NCBI GenBank assembly: GCA_015521185.1
Contig: WAOS01000097.1
Span: 1-32,628 of the forward strand
Length of the DNA: 32,628 nt
Direction of reading: 5' to 3'
Origin: Desulfurococcales archaeon
Lineage (GTDB): Archaea > Thermoproteota > Thermoprotei_A > Sulfolobales > Acidilobaceae
Below are positions 7,741-16,200 of the stretch, in pieces. The notes below the pieces were generated by a model. The model was not told the DNA's origin. It saw only the letters and a program-made list of their open reading frames with translations, and made no database searches. The translations under genes were made by a program, and so were the position numbers. Position 1 is the stretch's first letter, and the number at the start of each line of letters is the position of its first letter.

Positions 7741-8764
7741 GGAGCCGGATATGCCTGGGGATGCGGCCGTGATAAAAGAGATCAGGGAGCTTCTAGGGAA
7801 GGACAGGGTCTTAGTCGCGTACAGATGGGCCCCCGACCAGTTCCTAGCGGCGGTGATGGTAGCGGACCACGTAATATCTAGTGGTGGGGAAGCCGGGTTC
7901 TACGCGTTCGCGGACCACAGGGTTGATATGAGCCTAGTGGCGAGGCTCGCCTCCGAGAGCAGGAGGTACGACAGCCTCATTCTTTTAGGCCCTGGATGGA
8001 GGGGGCCCGAGATAGACTTGCTAGCCTCAAACGTCCTCGCCCCTGTGGCCGTCATTGATAATGCATACAATAGGCTCCCCCCCAGGAGGCCCAACGTGCT
8101 ATACTTCAACCCCTCCCCCCGCGGAGACCCGCGTGGCGTGTGGCCGAGCATCACCTTCCTCCTCGGGACTATTCTCGGAGAGGCGACGAGCCTCCTGGTT
8201 GCGTCTAGCATTGTGGCCCTCCTCGGGAGGAGGAGCATAGCGGTCCGGGCGTATCAGAACAGTATGGCCGCCAATGGCCTGTCCCACATAGAGGACTACG
8301 GCCTCGTGGAGGAGTGCGCGTTGAGGGCGGCTGGCCTCACCGCGTCGGGCAACCCCGGGACAATGGCGGGGGCGGCCCTTAGCGTCGCCGAGGCCTCTCA
8401 CGGCGACCTTTGCAGGGCGCTCCTGGACGACGCGTTGCTCGCCACGCACGCAGGCATACTGGAGGCTTGGCTAGAGGAGTACGAGCCCGCCAGGCTAGTT
8501 GAGGGCTTGGCGGACGGTGACACGCTTCGCATGATTGTATCCAGGAACAGCGCCTTCTCCCTGGGCTCGCTAGCGGCAGCGGGAGGAGGAGGCTCGTGGT
8601 GCCTCTGGGATGCGAGGCGGTCCAGCATAATTCCGCTGGCCAGGGAGGCTTTCCGGTCCGGCTTGGCCGGCTACGCGGTCCACCAGGGTCTGGTGAACTA
8701 TGCCTGCGTTTCTGGTAGGGGTGCTGACGAGTGGGCGCGCCGGGCCGTGGAGAGCCCTATGTAG
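7736..8764 (+). CDS. DHH/RecJ-like phosphoesterase-fold protein, probably catalytically degenerate
   Basis: VLVAYRWAPDQFLAAVMVADH, DSLILLGPGWRGPE and VWPSITFLLGTIL match the DHH-family layout, but canonical DHD/DHH acidic residues are missing. Start may be ATG 7751. Confidence 0.5.
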   Translation: MLEPDMPGDAAVIKEIRELLGKDRVLVAYRWAPDQFLAAVMVADHVISSGGEAGFYAFADHRVDMSLVARLASESRRYDSLILLGPGWRGPEIDLLASNVLAPVAVIDNAYNRLPPRRPNVLYFNPSPRGDPRGVWPSITFLLGTILGEATSLLVASSIVALLGRRSIAVRAYQNSMAANGLSHIEDYGLVEECALRAAGLTASGNPGTMAGAALSVAEASHGDLCRALLDDALLATHAGILEAWLEEYEPARLVEGLADGDTLRMIVSRNSAFSLGSLAAAGGGGSWCLWDARRSSIIPLAREAFRSGLAGYAVHQGLVNYACVSGRGADEWARRAVESPM

Positions 8765-9933
8765 ACGAGGGCCGCCAGGACCTCCAAGAGCAGGGCCGAT
8801 AGCCTAGTCCACTCTATAGGGCTTAGCCTCTGGAGAGCTATGCCGGCCAGGAGGGTGCCGGAGATCCAGCCGAGGTTGAAGAAGGAGCTGAAGAGGCTGC
8901 TAGCTGTGTATCTAAACTCTTTGGGGAGCCCCGTGATGACTATGTAGTTCCCCGCTATGTTTACCATCGCAAAGCTAGCACCCTGCAGGACCATAGCGAA
9001 GATAGCCAGCAACGGCCTCCCCGTAGAGGCTGCTAGTATCGCGAATACAATCCCTGTCATGGCGATCCCGAGCGGGTACATCAGTCTCGCATGCGAGCTA
9101 GTCCTCCTAGCTATTGCCAGGCTGAGGGCCCCCTGGACTAGGGGGTTGACAGTGAGCGCTATAGTAGTCTCTATGATGCTCAAGTGTAGGACGAGCTTCA
9201 GTATTACCGCTAATAGCGCGTATACGCCCGTGGCGAGCGTTTGCCTCAGGAATATGCCCGCTAGAACCACCAGCACGTCGCCCCGGAGCAGTCGGGCGAC
9301 CTCCCGAAGCCTGGGCGGCCTAGTCTCGGGCTTGACGCGGAGGAGTAGCGCCACAAGCCCGCCCAGGACGCTTATGAGGGTGGCCACGGCGAAGAGGGGC
9401 GTATAGCCGTATAGCCATACTAGGAGGCCCCCAATAAGGCTCCCCAGCGCCATACCAGAGCCCATGAACAGGCTCGTCAGACCTACGCCCCTGCTCTCCC
9501 CGGCTAGCAAGCTCAGGCTCCCCAGCGCTACGGGTATTGCTGTTGACAGGCCCAGCCCCTGCACGACGCGTAGTAGAAGCATTACGGGGAAGCTCTTGGC
9601 GAGGCCCATTAGCCATATGCTTAGAGCGTTTATCTCTAGCCCGGCGAACGCGGTCAGCTGGGGCCTCCCGGTCCGGTCCGTAAGGCTACCCGATACTATG
9701 CTTCCCAGGGAGAGTGCCGCAAAGTAGGCTGTGGCGAGGTACTCAGTCATGCTATGAGTATACCCTAAGACCTCCTGCACGTAGAGGGGCAGCCAGAAGC
9801 CTATGGTTCCGACAGTGAACATGTACGAGAACGCTGGAAACCCCGCGATAGCTAACCGCGCCTTGTAACCGTGCACGACTAGCGCCCCGCTTGCGAGGTA
9901 GCAGTTATTCCGCCAAGATTTTAACCCGGCCAC
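8698..9933 (-). CDS. MFS transporter
   Basis: 12-TM-like hydrophobic profile; GSLTDRTGRP loop motif after TM2. Confidence 0.88.
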   Translation of the reverse strand: MAGLKSWRNNCYLASGALVVHGYKARLAIAGFPAFSYMFTVGTIGFWLPLYVQEVLGYTHSMTEYLATAYFAALSLGSIVSGSLTDRTGRPQLTAFAGLEINALSIWLMGLAKSFPVMLLLRVVQGLGLSTAIPVALGSLSLLAGESRGVGLTSLFMGSGMALGSLIGGLLVWLYGYTPLFAVATLISVLGGLVALLLRVKPETRPPRLREVARLLRGDVLVVLAGIFLRQTLATGVYALLAVILKLVLHLSIIETTIALTVNPLVQGALSLAIARRTSSHARLMYPLGIAMTGIVFAILAASTGRPLLAIFAMVLQGASFAMVNIAGNYIVITGLPKEFRYTASSLFSSFFNLGWISGTLLAGIALQRLSPIEWTRLSALLLEVLAALVYIGLSTARRAHSSAPLPETQA

Positions 9934-9988
9934 TACTCCCGATTGAGGTCAACAGGAGCATCGCCATACACCTGGGGGTGCGACGCGA

Positions 9989-10216
9989 ATGCCAGTGGAG
10001 GTAACGAGCCTCGAGGAGTTTAGGAAGATAGCGTCTAGAGCTGTGGAGTGTAGGGTGAAAAAGCAGAGGAAGGGGGACATTGTTAAGATCAAGGCCCGTA
10101 CCAAGCGCTATCTATACACGATAAAGGTGCCAGCCGACAAGGCCGAGGAGATAGTCTCCCAGCTGCCATGCAAGAAAATAGTATATATCGACGAGGGCAG
10201 GGTAGTGGAGAAGTAG
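9989..10216 (+). CDS. rpl38e: Ribosomal protein L38e
   Basis: 75 aa small basic protein: EVTSLEEFRKIASRAVECRVKKQRKGDIVKIKARTKRYLYTIKV. Confidence 0.88.
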   Translation: MPVEVTSLEEFRKIASRAVECRVKKQRKGDIVKIKARTKRYLYTIKVPADKAEEIVSQLPCKKIVYIDEGRVVEK

Positions 10217-10299
10217 GCCCGCATATTTAAGCGGGCTATTGACAACACCATGCAGACAAAATATTCTCTTAAGTATAAGCCCGCACACTTATAGTTGTC
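10217..10299. repeat. Cluster of inverted repeats: GCCCGC/GCGGGC, GACAAC/GTTGTC, TATAAG/CTTATA
   Basis: GCCCGC 10217-10222 with GCGGGC 10231-10236; GACAAC 10241-10246 with GTTGTC 10294-10299; TATAAG 10274-10279 with CTTATA 10288-10293. Confidence 0.7.
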
Positions 10300-10354
10300 A
10301 GCAACACAGTCAAAACTCGTGGAGCAAAAACGATTAGATGGAGGTGTGTAGGTC

Positions 10355-10777
10355 ATGGTGAGGCTTCCCAGGAGAAGTATACCTCTCCTCGCGAGGGACA
10401 TAATGAGTAAGCCCCCTATCACGATAGACGAAAAGACGCCGCTCCGAGAGGCGGCCAAGCTGATGTGCGAGAACAAGATTGGAAGCGTCCTCGTCGTTGG
10501 AGCTGACGGAAAGCTCAGAGGTATAGTCACCGAGAGAGACGTGACTTGCGCCGCGACAAAAGAGAACGATGTCTGCCAGATGCCCGTGTGGCAGTTTATG
10601 ACTCCCGACCCCGCGTTCGTATACGAGACAACGCCTGTCTCAGAGGTTATCGAGAAGTTCAGCGAACTCGGAGTTAGGCACCTGCCTGTCGTGGATAGGG
10701 ACGGGAAACCCGTGGGAGTAATATCCATACGGGACGTGCTAGCCCTAATCGAGCTCTTCATAAGAGCATTCAAGTGA
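10355..10777 (+). CDS. CBS domain pair protein
   Basis: Two CBS repeats: GSVLVVGADGKLRGIVTERDV and RHLPVVDRDGKPVGVISIRDVL. Confidence 0.93.
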   Translation: MVRLPRRSIPLLARDIMSKPPITIDEKTPLREAAKLMCENKIGSVLVVGADGKLRGIVTERDVTCAATKENDVCQMPVWQFMTPDPAFVYETTPVSEVIEKFSELGVRHLPVVDRDGKPVGVISIRDVLALIELFIRAFK

Positions 10778-10793
10778 AAGAGGCGTCCAACCA

Positions 10794-11708
10794 CTACTTT
10801 CCATTCCTACCGCTCACTATATTGCAGAGCGTGTTCTCGAGCACTAGGTCTAGCACTGATAGGAACGCCTCTACTGCAGAGAAGCTCGGGTCCTCCCTCT
10901 TGAGCTTCTCCACAATGGGGCGAGCCTCTCTAATGAGCCTCCTCGCCTCGCTAGTCCTCTTGACGCTCCCATTTAGCAGCCCGCCAAGTCCGCTCACGAG
11001 TATGGGAACTAGTATCTCAGCAGCCTTCTTACGGACCTCTAGGGGGCTCTCAGCCAGAGTGTTTACCATAGTCTCGAACACGTGTATTGCGGAGACGAGC
11101 ATGCCGTACGCGTAGGGGTCTATCGGCGCCTCCTCGCAGGCCGTCACACCTTTCTTACTCATTATCCTCTGCAGCTCTCTCATACCTACTATGACCGACC
11201 CGACATCTTCCCTAATCGCGGTCTTGTCCACATTCTCGCTCGAGGCTAGTAATTCCACTATCTCAACTAAGATCCTGCGTAGTCGCTTCAGAATCTCGGT
11301 GGGACTAGACCTCGCCTCTATTACCTTTATGACGAGGGTTCCCGGGCGTAGCTCTGCTGCCTCTACGAAGTCTGATGCCTCAGCTGTTTCTAGCTGCGCC
11401 ATCGCCTCCTCTAGCGCTCCGTTGCGGAGAGGGACCTCGACAATGTCGTAGCCCTTCGAGAACGCGCACTTTAGGATATCCTCAATAGCAATATTGTTTG
11501 TAATGGTCTTCTCAACCGTTATCGTTCTGAGTCTCGACTCGGCCTCGGGCGAACCAGGTAGTACTCTTAGGTGAGTGCCCTCGTCGACGACTATGACTTC
11601 GTCTCCAGCTTTGAGCCCGTACTTTCTAATCCATGGTTTTGGAAGCGTGATTATTAGGCTGGACCCTCCTAGTCTCTGTATTCTCCTCTTGGACACTTGA
11701 ATTGTCAA
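10794..11708 (-). CDS. AbrB/SpoVT N-terminal domain plus PhoU-like regulator
   Basis: KRRIQRLGGSSLIITLPKPWIRKYGLKAGDEVIVV (AbrB-like) followed by helical PhoU-like C-terminus. Confidence 0.85.
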   Translation of the reverse strand: MTIQVSKRRIQRLGGSSLIITLPKPWIRKYGLKAGDEVIVVDEGTHLRVLPGSPEAESRLRTITVEKTITNNIAIEDILKCAFSKGYDIVEVPLRNGALEEAMAQLETAEASDFVEAAELRPGTLVIKVIEARSSPTEILKRLRRILVEIVELLASSENVDKTAIREDVGSVIVGMRELQRIMSKKGVTACEEAPIDPYAYGMLVSAIHVFETMVNTLAESPLEVRKKAAEILVPILVSGLGGLLNGSVKRTSEARRLIREARPIVEKLKREDPSFSAVEAFLSVLDLVLENTLCNIVSGRNGK

Positions 11709-11755
11709 ATCTGGGCACCCGAGGAGGTGTTAGGGGGGTTGCCCACGTAAAAAGG

Positions 11756-11770
11756 TTTAACGGTGTTAAA
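11756..11770. repeat. Inverted repeat TTTAAC-GGT-GTTAAA upstream of the PhoU-like regulator
   Basis: Perfect 6+3+6 inverted repeat within an A/T-rich promoter patch. Confidence 0.7.
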
Positions 11771-11789
11771 TATCGGGAGCCGAAAAGAT

Positions 11790-12224
11790 CTAGCCGGCAC
11801 TATGAAGCTCTGACACGTCCACCTCTACCATGGGCTTCGAGAGATCCCTAATGCTAACGACACCTACAAGTATGCCGTTCTCGTCGACAACCGGTAGGTG
11901 CCTGAAGCCGAAGTTCATCATGATCTCCAGGGCCTGCAGAGCTGGAGTGTCCTCCGAGATGGTTACCGGGTCCTTGGTCATTACCTCCTCCAGCTTGACA
12001 CTCTTGGGGTCCAAGCCCTTCGCGCACACCTTTATAAGTAGGTCCCTCTCGGTGAATATGCCTATTGGCCTGAACTTATCGTCTACGATGACGACAGCCC
12101 CTATGTTATGCTCGGCCATAACGCGTATAGCATCCGCAACAGTATTATCGGGCTTTAGCACGATCGGGGAGTGTGCTAGAAGGGAAGATACCGGGGGGCC
12201 GAGATCCTTCTTCTCACTGGCCAA
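11790..12224 (-). CDS. CBS domain pair protein
   Basis: GAVVIVDDKFRPIGIFTERDLL and RHLPVVDENGILVGVVSIRDLS. Start trimmed from the track ORF to TTG 12224 after a GAGGGTG Shine-Dalgarno-like sequence. Confidence 0.85.
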   Translation of the reverse strand: MASEKKDLGPPVSSLLAHSPIVLKPDNTVADAIRVMAEHNIGAVVIVDDKFRPIGIFTERDLLIKVCAKGLDPKSVKLEEVMTKDPVTISEDTPALQALEIMMNFGFRHLPVVDENGILVGVVSIRDLSKPMVEVDVSELHSAG

Positions 12225-12289
12225 GATATTACACCCTCTATTAGGGTAAGAACGCGTGCGGGGATAAAAGGGTAGGGCGCTCCGGAGTC

Positions 12290-13210
12290 CTAGCTCTTCT
12301 TCGCCTGATAGAGCCTCCTGCATAGATCCGCGGTTCTCTTGTTTAGCGGTCTCGGTCTGCTAGTCTGAGTGTTGACCTCCATAGTTATAGTGCTCATACC
12401 GTCCCGGGGCCCCCTAGAGGCGCTCTCTATCACCCCCATATCGGGCTCCACGGGAAGCGTCCTAGTGTAGGCGTAGTACGGGTTCGCGTTTGACTCGACA
12501 GTTCCCCCGACTAGTATCACGGGAAGCCCCGTCTCCCTGCTGCGGACGCCTAGGAACTCCCGTATGGGGTCTTCCTCCATAGTCATCATGTGGTTCTCAT
12601 CGGTCACGAGCTTGAAGTAGTCTGAAACGTAGGGGAGCATGAATCCTATTATTATGTTGGCCTCGCTAGCCTGGATGTAGCGGAATATCTCGCTATACGC
12701 GAGGTCCTCGTCTATGAACACGCCGATCCTGGCCCTGCTTGATCCGACGATGAATATCCCCGGGTCTTTCCCCGGGTTTATACCGTAGGCTTCCTCCGTC
12801 CTAGTGACCGCTATTTTCCTATACTTTCCGACCAGGTCCCCGTACCTGTCGATGTGAACGCTCGTTATGTAGAGCCTCGGCCCGGCCCTCTCAATCATGG
12901 GCCCGGTTATTATGTGGACATCGTAGTCCCTGGCCAGCTTCATGAGGAACTCGAGCACCCTGCTGCTAAGCATTTTCCTGCTGAGTATCTCTGCCGCGGC
13001 GCGCAGGTGGTCGCGGATCCTCTTCTCACCATTGTAGTACCCTATAACGGGTCCTGTGAAGGGGAATGGTGGAAGAACTATCAAGTCCACGCTCCTATCA
13101 GTATCGCTGAGTACCTCGTTAATGTATCTTCTCAGAGCCCTCATGTTAGACAGCTTAGCTCCAAGCCGGATCCTGCCATGAATTATGAGAATGTTGATCT
13201 TGTCGCTCAC
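12290..13210 (-). CDS. Nitrilase/carbon-nitrogen hydrolase fold protein, likely catalytically inactive
   Basis: Overall nitrilase layout (YRKIAVTRTEEAYGINPG; IGVFIDEDLAYSEIFRYIQASEANIIIGF), but the catalytic Cys and first Glu positions are not conserved. Confidence 0.7.
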   Translation of the reverse strand: MSDKINILIIHGRIRLGAKLSNMRALRRYINEVLSDTDRSVDLIVLPPFPFTGPVIGYYNGEKRIRDHLRAAAEILSRKMLSSRVLEFLMKLARDYDVHIITGPMIERAGPRLYITSVHIDRYGDLVGKYRKIAVTRTEEAYGINPGKDPGIFIVGSSRARIGVFIDEDLAYSEIFRYIQASEANIIIGFMLPYVSDYFKLVTDENHMMTMEEDPIREFLGVRSRETGLPVILVGGTVESNANPYYAYTRTLPVEPDMGVIESASRGPRDGMSTITMEVNTQTSRPRPLNKRTADLCRRLYQAKKS

Positions 13211-16200
13211 TCTTCACCACCCGCGACCTTTACCGCTATCGAGCCTCGTAGGCACTCCTCGAGCTCGGACACGTTGAGGCGGGAGAGGCCTGAGATGAAG
13301 GCGCTGATCGGGACTGAGAGCCCCTCTAGCTCCTCGTAGATCTCATCCAGCACCTCTTCCCTACGCGTCTCGCCCCTCTCTATCTTGTCCATCTTCTCCT
13401 CCAGCTCCCTAGTCCTCTCCTCTGAGACGAGGCGTGGAACGTTCTCTATAGTCTTCATAGCCCTACTGCCGAGCCTCGAGAAGTAGTCTCGGAAGTATGT
13501 TATATCCCGCGAGAGATACCTGTACACGTACTCTCCTCTCGGTGTCGAAGCCACCATATCACTTCGTCTCCCACCGGCCCTAGTGATATATCTCCTGCGT
13601 AGCAGCGTGTCGACTATCTTCGCGTACGTGCTGGGCCTCCCTATCCCGCGCTTCTTCATCTCGAGGACGAGCTCTCCCTGGGTGTAGAGCGGCGCTTTTC
13701 CGACCCGGGCTATGGCGAGAACAGCCTCGTACTTGCCTGGGTCTAGGCGCGGAATCGTGTGGATGTACTCCCATACTAGCGTGAATCCTCTGCTAGCAGG
13801 ATCGCCCTCCCTACCAATTCTGGTTATGCCCTCGGTCTCGAGCGAGAAGCCGTATAGTACAACAGTTAGCTTGTACCTCGTCCGCTCCACGTCGGCTTCT
13901 CGCATCTGGCTTGCCATGAACCTCCGGAATATGAGGTCGTAGAGGCGTAGGTGGTTGCGCGTGAAGACTCCCTGGATCTCGATAACTCCCTCGTTTATCA
14001 GGTTCCAGAGCGTCTCAGCATCAATAGGCCTTGTCGGCCGTATCGCCTCGTGCGCGCCTCCCTTACCCCAGCTCCTAGGCTTGAATATTTTCTCGGCTAT
14101 GTTGGGGAACTTCTCAGTTATCCACTCCCTAGCGACCTGTATCCCCTTCTCGCTAACTCGTGTCGAGTCCGTCCTGTGATACGTTATGAGACCCCATTCG
14201 AAGAGGTTTTGGGCGAGCCTCATAGTTTCTGGGGCACCTAGGCCTAGGAACCTGCTGGCATCCGCTATCATGGTGTCAGTCGTGTACGGTGGTGGGGGCG
14301 GCATTGTGCTCTCGGTCCTCTCTAATACGTCGACTTCGACGAGCACGGGCTCCGGGTAGATGCGTAGCCTGCCCTTCTCCCTCGGCTTCGCATACTTGTA
14401 TATCTGGCCTAGTGCGGACACGTCGCCCTCTAGCTCGTCCTCCTTGACCGTCGCCCTCAGCTCCGCCCCGTCGACCCTTATGGATAGCATTACTTGGAAT
14501 ACCAGCTCCCTGTTGAGGCGAGTTCTCTCAACAACCCATCCGAGAACAGGCGTCTGGACTCTGCCAGCGCTCAGGTTATAGTAGTACCTGTTCTGCTCGC
14601 ACCTCCTCCTCTCCTTTGAGGCCCTCCGGATTTCCAGCAGCTCCCTGCAATAGTAATGAGGCCAGAAGTGGCACCAGAGAATCGGGCTCAGCGTATACCC
14701 TATCCAGCGGTCCTCAATCCTCCTAACAACCTGCGCATCGACGAGGCGGCTGTTGAACTCTCTCGGGTTCTCGAGGGCCTCTGTGATGGCGCGCTTTGTT
14801 ACCTCGTGGAACTCCACCCTTAGGAGGGAACGGCTGTATGGTCTGAGGAGCATAGCTATGTCCCAGCCGATCTTCTCTCCCTCAACGTCGGGGTCCGTCC
14901 CTATGAGGACCTGGTCAACCTCCCACGCGACTCTCCTAATATCGGCCACGGTCCCCCTTGAGTCCTTCACTCTTGTGCTCCCACATACGGGGCACCTGGG
15001 AGTGTCTGCTGTGTACTGGTAGCCGCAGTTCATGCACCTCTTTATGCTGGTATACACGGGGGTGTAGCTCCTAGGCTTCTTCCTCGTGACTAGAACGCTG
15101 AATATGTCGAGCGCGCCATTCCCAGTGATTCCCGCTATCTCCTCGTCTATCTTGCGAGCTTTCGGTGCGAGATCATATACGTGGCCCCCGCTAGCCACTA
15201 CGGAGAGGATTAGGTTTCCAGTTGTGACCTCATATACCCTGGTTCCCTCCGGGAGTATGCGTATGCTTGGCTGGCCGAAGAAGCCGGCTATGGTCCTGGC
15301 CTTGTTAGGGCTCTCAACGACGAGAAGCGCTGTCTTTACGAGGTCGGGCACCTCAACTTCTCCGCGGCGAAGCCTTCTCACTCTCTCCCTGTCCTCGTCA
15401 ACCATGCGCATGATCTCTTTAATATCGACGTCTTCGAGCTTTCTCCACTCGGTCTCCACGTAGAATCTCATCCTCCTGACGAGACCGTTGAACACGGCCT
15501 CGTTGTCCACGACGACAATGCTGACGCCCAGGGTTATGCCTCCCGCGTACAGCCTGCTAGTTCTACCGCTGGCCTGTATGTAGGTTGGGACGTCAGCTAT
15601 GAGGAGGTACCTGTTGCCGTGCCTCTCCTCTATAGCAATGTCGGTCCTCGTCTTGAGGTACTCCCAGACGTCCTCCTCTTCTAGCGCCTGCCGCAGGAAC
15701 TGGTATGCCTCGGCAACTATCCATGCTGGGCTGCCCGGGCCGTCAACGTCTCCGGCTAGCACCTTCTCGGTTATCATCCGCAGAGCTGCAGGACTCAGCC
15801 TCCTCAGAATATCGCGGAGCCTAGCCATATGTCTTCTCGCTTGCTCCCGTATGTCCTCGATGGGGGCCTCCACGAGGAGGGCTAGGAGCCTTATGAGCCT
15901 AGCAGGGTGCGGTTCGCCGACGTCTGCGGGGAACTTGTGCCTGGGCACGCCGGCGAAAACAGCGTAGCGAACCCTCTCGGGCAGGTCGAGGCCCCGTACC
16001 AGTGTGCCATAATAGTTTGCAACGCCAACGAGTATGTCTATGTCGCCGCTGGCAAAAGCGTCGAGAAGGCCAGGAGGAGATTTGCTGTGGTACGCCTCCG
16101 CCCTGAGACCTCTCTCCCTAATCATCTCTGCTAGACGCTCGGCCCCATCGATACCATGGTCTATAGGCACGTAAACTAGGCCTCCTCCCCTGAACAGCGG

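Noticed and set aside
10108-10794. 228-aa minus-strand ORF spanning L38e, the intergenic region and the CBS gene
   Set aside because: Opposes two well-supported genes and shows no recognisable family features.
12225-12323. N-terminal extension of the CBS protein in the ORF track
   Set aside because: It overlaps the nitrilase-like gene and lacks domain character; a Shine-Dalgarno-like GAGGGTG precedes TTG 12224.
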